From Amaranthus tricolor (lineage: Eukaryota; Streptophyta; Magnoliopsida; Caryophyllales; Amaranthaceae), in contig NC_080063.1 in the NCBI RefSeq assembly GCF_026212465.1, forward strand, positions 7,931,702-7,995,701: 64,000 nt of DNA, in the 5' to 3' direction. Made by a program: the position numbers and the translations under genes. Shown in pieces: positions 59,124 through 64,000 of the stretch; the stretch's first letter is position 1; each line of letters begins with the position of its first letter. Under the pieces are notes generated by a model. The model saw only the letters and a list, made by a program, of their open reading frames with translations, did not search any database and was not told the DNA's origin.

Positions 59124-60529
59124 CTGCAACATGAAAAACAGATTTTAGTTGCCTGAAGTCCAGCCGCTATGCTTTTGTTAGCTGCATTTAGCATGATATG
59201 AACTAGTTTAAGGGATAAGTTTGTGCAAAGAAGGTACAGTTTCTTTTGAGTCTAATCTAGGAAGCAGCTCACTGAGCATATGAAACTCACTCAGAAAGTA
59301 GCAAAGAGCATATGCAGGAAGCAACTCACTGAAGCATTATCTTATGTATTGCAAGCCTCTTAACACTGCACATTCTGAACATGCGAAAAATAAGCTAATT
59401 GCTTACCTAAGGCTTTTCAGCCTTGCTTAAACGCTAGAAAATGTGTGGAGAGCTCAAAAATTGCCAAAGATACTTGACAATGAGTCAATGACACAAGACT
59501 TAGAAGAATCCAGGAGAGCCATATGACCAACACTATTATAGAGTCAAATTGTCATAACATTGGGCTTTTAAATGAGACATTGTAGGAAGATTGGGTAGTT
59601 AAGATGAGTATGTTAAGGTAGATTAAATAGGCATATCCTAAAGGAAAAAACTAACTGATATAACCCCATCTTTAGTTCATTACATGGTCCCATTTGATGA
59701 TTCTTTTCACGTATTACAGATCTAAATAAGTCAAACCCTCACATCCGCTTCACCCAAGGCAACTTGTATGTCTTGTAAATAAACGGCACAAGTGAAGTTT
59801 TGGATCAGTGGCGGATCTTGGGTCGTAAATTAGAGGGGGCCAAACTTATAATCCAAACAAAAAGCTAGGGGGGACAAAGTTATAAACAACTTATGTAACG
59901 AGAAATCTACAATTTTTTTCAGTTCATTCCAATTCATCAAAGGAACATAATTGAACCCAATTTTCAAAGTACTGAATGTTAATATTATAGAAGAATTTCT
60001 GACTGACAAAAACCCAAAACTCAAAAAAATCTTATCCTGAAGAACCTAACACGAACAAATTTTAAAGAAATACAGGTATTTCAGATTATTATTTAAAAAT
60101 TTTCATAAAACTTTCTAGTAAATGGAAGAAATTATTAGTACCCATAAACACCAAAGAGAAAAAATGCAACAGAATCTCTTGAATCATTTGACAATTCCGG
60201 ATAAAAAACAGCAACAAGAATTATAAGGCTATTTAGGATTTCTAATGGAAATTTTTCATAAAATTTATAAATAAAAAAAGCTTTTGTGAATTAATTGGAA
60301 AAATAAGCAGCATTATCAACCCAGAAATAAAAAAAGCTTTTTATCAGTTTTCATCCTGCAAAGTCAAAGAAGCACAAACATGGAAAAAAATTACAGATTT
60401 AGAGATGAATAAACAAGAAATTGAAGAGCTGATATGAAGAAACAATGAAACAAATCAGTAAATCAACAAATTATAATTAGGGATTTAGGGAATTAGGGTT
60501 CATAAATGAAGAAATTTTACTTAGGGTTC

Positions 60530-60955
60530 AAAACCAGCATCAAAACGAGTAAACGACAGTCGACAAAACCAACATTCAAGCATCAAAACCAGCATCAAAA
60601 CCAGGCCAGCATTCATATTTTGATTCATCTTCACCATAAAATCAAAAAGAAAACGAATGATGAAAACCAGTATTCAAAACCAACATTCATCTTCACCATT
60701 TGATTCAGAACATCAAGATCAAGAGAAATAGAGAATCAAAATCAATTATCAAAACCAGAATCAAAACGAGTAAACCACAGTCGACATACTCGACAAAACC
60801 AACATTCAAAAATCAAAACTAGCATCAAAACCAACATTCATCTTCAACATTTGATTCAGAACATCAAGATCAAGAGAAATAGAGAATCAATATCAATTAT
60901 CAAAACCGGCATCAAAACGAGTAAACAACAATCGACAAAACCAACATTCAAAAAT
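60530..60955. repeat. Minisatellite of CATCAAAACGAGTAAAC / CCAACATTCA words
   Basis: AAAACGAGTAAAC recurs near 60542, 60764 and 60914, with TTTGATTCAGAACATCAAG blocks between. Units are of unequal length (about 150-220 bp). AATTAGGG-type words flank it at 60477-60530 and 60952. Confidence 0.75.
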
Positions 60956-61899
60956 TAGGGTTCATAAACGATTAAACGTACGGCGTGACGGCGGTGGCCG
61001 GTGGCACTAGGGAGGCAGGGACAGGAGCGCCGGAGGTACGACGTCGATGTGGGGAGGCCGGAGGCGAGGCAAGCAGGCAGGAGGCTTGAAGCAGGGAGGA
61101 GGCGATTTTGCTGTTTCGCGTCGCGTGAGGCTTGGCTTTCTGAAGCAAGCTTTCTCTCTTTCTCCAATTTCCCGTGTATTTGGTTTTCAATTTTTTTTTT
61201 TTTGCAATGACATTGTTGTTGCAATACATAAAATAATTTTTCGCAACGACTCGTGTTGTTGCGTTACCTAATAATGCTTTATAGCAACGACTGGTATCGT
61301 TGCAAAAAACAAATATTAATTATTTCAAAGCCCGTGCTCATTTTTTTTATGGCAACGATTATTTAGCAACAACAACGGATTTTGCAACAATTTGTATTTT
61401 TCGCAACGAAAAAAATATAGTCCTTGCTAAAACTTGTTGCTAAAAACAAGTTTTCTTGTAGTGAACACTATACGACGACTAATAATACATTGTTAAGATT
61501 ATCAATAAGTAATTCATGGCCTAGTGGTTGGAGTGTTAGCATTATAACTTAAATGTCTTGAGTTCAAATATTACCCAAGGCATTTGTGAGGAAGGAATAT
61601 TATTGATGTTTACTTGTTAGGTGTGTAAGGTGGTGATCCATGTTGGCATGATGTGGCTATGACGTGGCAATCCATTCAACAAAAAATGGATTTTCGACTA
61701 ATTTCCGAAATAGTGCTTACCGACTAACTTTCCGACTAACAAAGTTTAGTCGGAAATTCCGATTATTTTCCTACTAAAATGAATTTCCGATCATTCTGAT
61801 CCGACTACCCAAAACGGTCGAAATTCAGTTGGTATAGAGCTTTACTGACTAATTTCCGACTGTTTTGGGTAGTCAAAAATTTGTCTTTTTTTTGTAGTG

Positions 61900-62460
61900 T
61901 TAGAGAGACGGTCTCCCAGGAGATCGGCTGATGTTAAAATACATAATACATTGTACATTTATATTTTTTGGTTCATCTATACATTCTTACACTTTAATTT
62001 TGTGAGCTCACTTATCTCTTATTTTTGGTGTATACTCACATCTTCGCTTTCTATGAGCACACTCTTACTTTGTTGTGTGATTTAAGCTTATTTGACTTTG
62101 GCTTTTACTTCACCACTTATTCACTCCAATTGGCTATATATTTATAGCCTTACTATGCCGATTACTTAAATGGCTACTAAGAACTTTCTACATAATCAAG
62201 TGCTTCCACACTTTCAATTCCATTAGATTTCTAGATTTTCTTTCTTTTATTATATTTATATATTTTAGTATATCTCCAACATTAACAATGTAATACAATA
62301 TTTAAGGGAAAATAGATAGCCAATAGTACACTATAAGGTCTTTAAACATGTTGCTGTTGTTTGCTGACTACCATTTGATCTGTTAGTGATACTTGATCTG
62401 TTGTGCTGCCACATGACTTGCTTGAGATGTGCCACCAGTTCCTGTTTGTGGAAGGTGCTC
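61900..62460 (-). mobile_element. Probable Copia 3' LTR (partial)
   Basis: On the minus strand, DNA beginning TGTTAAGAATATAGC follows a purine tract (GTTTGAGGGGG) and contains a TATA-like GGCTATAAATATATAGCC, consistent with an LTR. The outer border was not found. Confidence 0.5.
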
Positions 62461-62474
62461 AAGCTATATTCTTA

Positions 62475-62885
62475 ACACCCCCTCAAACTAGAGAAGTTCG
62501 AAGGACATACCTTAGTTTGCTTAGAAGTTCAATAAGGGTACTGGCTTTGCAGAAGAGAGAATTTTTGTTAATATAATGCCTAGTTTGATGTATTGTCGGC
62601 AAATATGAGACTGAGAGTTGTAATAAACCTTCCAACACTTTTTCTCCAATATAATGACGATCAATCTCAATATTTTATACGCGATCCTGAACCACAAGAT
62701 TTTTTACCAATGTAAATGGCGAATTTATTGTTATAGTGTTATGGGTTTAAGTTTGTTAAGCCCTAATTTCAGTTAATAATGTGACCACCCGACTGACTTT
62801 TGCTGCTGCTGCAGCCATGACTACTCTGTATTGAGCTTCAGAGCTAGATCTTGATAACATTTTTACCACAGGGGAAAATGCTTCT
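62475..62885 (-). pseudogene. Degraded Copia RNase H and C-terminus
   Basis: Minus-strand pieces SSSEAQYRVVMAAAAAKVS, then (frame-shifted) IEIDRHYIGEKVLEGLLQLS, LPTIHQT and ASTLIELLSKLRYV match the end of Copia polyproteins. Several stops. It ends at the purine tract near 62470. Confidence 0.8.
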
Positions 62886-62954
62886 TAATAATTCACACCA
62901 TATTTTTGATTGTATTCTTTGGCAACTAATCTTGTCTTGGCAACTAGCTATTGT

Positions 62955-63690
62955 AAATGGTGTGTCTTGAGTGCACATTTGAGGTGTACATTCATATGTG
63001 TCTCTTGGTATGAAATACTATGAGTATGTTAATGTGGGTGTTTAAATTGGTAACTTAATGTTTATGGTGTTTAAGTGTGATTTATTAGTTGAAGTAATCA
63101 TGGGAGTTATTAGTCTTGATGATGTTTAATGAAGAAGTGCAAAAGATTACTTGAAGATGTTTTGCTATGTTTTAGTCGAGCAGAAACTGATAGAAAGAAT
63201 ACTGAAGGTCGCTCGACCAAGCAAGCCTCCTGAGTGGGTCGAGCAAACAAACAGAATACATCTAGTAGCCTGTTGTAGCCCGCTCGACCGAGCGAGCCTC
63301 TATTTTGGTCGAGAAGACCTTCTGACGATTCATAAGTTGCTGCTTTCGTCCCTTTAACTTCTTGAAGTTGTTTCAAAGTAGTTAATACTCAAAATTAATG
63401 TTGTATTCTCATTGAATGTACTTAGTATTATAAATAGAGAGCTCTTATGCTCATCCAACACACATCAAACACAACCCCTAAGCCAAACACATAGCCTTTT
63501 GTTTTATCTCTTACATGATTGTAATACTTTATTTGTAAAAGTGTTTTACTCCATTGAAATAATATAAACAAGAAACTACACACCACGGAGGACGTAAACA
63601 TTATTGGGCAAACCTCCTTAAATCATTGTGTCATTTTGCAAATTTTATTTCATCAAACGTTTGTTAGTTCATTGAAATTGTTATCGTTCA
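62955..63690 (+). repeat. Probable solo LTR of another element
   Basis: Non-coding DNA with GGTCGAGC / GCTCGACC words, a CTCGACCGAGCGAG palindrome near 63282, a TATA box (TATAAATAGAGAG, about 63429) and a CA-rich leader. It separates two pieces of a Copia element. Exact borders not determined. Confidence 0.45.
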
Positions 63691-63739
63691 TCAAAAATCT
63701 TAGAATCGTATCGATTTTGGCAAATTACTTCACTAGCCT

Positions 63740-63980
63740 TTTTCCATTCAGGATTTGTAATGGCTTGTTTATAGTCTTTTGGTTCATGATGAATATATGA
63801 ATAGGACTAAGCCCCACTAGTGACCTTTTTCCTGATTACAATAGTAGTCTTTTGAGGTGCATTGGTTGTTTGTGAGTCCTAGAAGACCTCCTAGGCTCAT
63901 TTATGTTAGTTTCAGTGTTTTGCTCTTGGTCTGTTTCAAGAATAATAGTTTCCTTTTGACTATTATTCCTATTTTAGGAA
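63740..63980 (-). pseudogene. Copia integrase-RT linker fragment
   Basis: Minus-strand reading gives ETDQEQNTETNINEPRRSSR and THKQPMHLK, the basic linker seen between integrase and RT in Copia polyproteins. It is in the order expected of the element whose RNase H is at 62475-62885. RT itself is absent. Confidence 0.6.
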
Positions 63981-64000
63981 GTGGATACATTATAAAGATC

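Larger units (their letters stand above)
57249..61463. mobile_element. CACTA (En/Spm-type) element, 4.2 kb, non-autonomous, with captured gene pieces
   Basis: Starts CACTACAAGAAAACTTGTTT and ends with the inverse, AAACAAGTTTTCTTGTAGTG. Both subterminal regions (57280-57680 and 61200-61440) are packed with GCAACGA / TCGTTGC words in both orientations, the typical transposase-binding array of CACTA elements. No TNP-type transposase is seen. The interior carries CBSX3 exons and a GC-rich leader-like block at 60975-61130. The 3-bp flanks (ATA and AAC) do not match. Confidence 0.85.
56784..61899. mobile_element. Outer CACTA-type element (tentative), split by an inner one
   Basis: Left end CACATTACAAAAAATACA and right end (reverse complement) CACTACAAAAAAAAGACA are similar, and both lead into CGACTAA / TTAGTCGG subterminal words. 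The interior on both sides of the inner element is a CTAATAC-type minisatellite. The 3-bp flanks (TCT and TTA) do not match, so the borders are uncertain. Confidence 0.5.

Noticed and set aside
60477..60530. Telomere-like TTAGGG words
   Set aside because: Only scattered single AATTAGGG/TTTAGGG words, not a tandem plant telomere array.
60955..61229. GC-rich minus-strand frames (about 85-89 codons) near the right part of the CACTA element
   Set aside because: Two overlapping frames are equally open, the content is low complexity, and there is no family match; at most a captured gene leader.
1..64000. tRNA, rRNA or snoRNA genes
   Set aside because: The TGGTATCAGAGC-type hits are retrotransposon primer-binding sites next to LTRs; I saw no cloverleaf-forming gene, though a covariance search would be needed to exclude small RNAs.

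Overview
The window is nuclear DNA of a flowering plant, most likely a eudicot. Genes have introns with GT..AG borders, and all recognisable families (SIP1-clade trihelix factor, ARM-repeat protein, AED3-type aspartyl protease, ATL and CBSX3 fragments) are plant families. The DNA is AT-rich and crowded with nested transposable elements. Nothing seen fixes the species; a Caryophyllales (Amaranthaceae-like) source is only a guess.

Four host genes are supported. They are a two-exon trihelix transcription factor (3350-5434, minus), a single-exon ARM-repeat protein without a U-box (12746-13747, minus), an intronless histidine/serine-rich repeat protein of unknown function (29248-31344, plus), and a three-exon secreted aspartyl protease of the AED3 type (33497-38047, minus). 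They are separate single-gene units, and I see no pathway joining them.

The rest is mostly mobile DNA. Many elements can be bounded to the base by their target-site duplications (TSDs). 1-2281 is one end of a Mutator-like element (MULE) with a transposase gene. 16398-17995 is a duplicated MULE-type MITE with a hAT MITE inside one copy. 19288-21494 holds two MULEs of the same terminal family as the transposase element, placed end to end; the second is a Pack-MULE carrying a broken ATL RING-finger ligase fragment. 22386-28521 is a Copia retrotransposon (TSD ATAGA) with a short, internally deleted Gypsy element (TSD CTTAT) nested in it. 39563-42423 holds hAT and Stowaway MITEs, a Copia relic and a small solo LTR. 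44682-47197 is a Copia/hAT chimera. 49674-56173 holds two large hAT-type elements and a small non-coding LTR element. 56784-61899 is a nested CACTA structure that carries two exons of CBSX3, and degraded Copia pieces follow to the right edge.

The most interesting points are the two gene-capturing transposons (ATL in a MULE, CBSX3 exons in a CACTA), the back-to-back MULEs at a TAA microsatellite, a 297-bp complete TRIM element, and the repeat-built histidine-rich protein with a likely 3' UTR intron. All protein identifications rest on motif recognition by eye; no database search was run.
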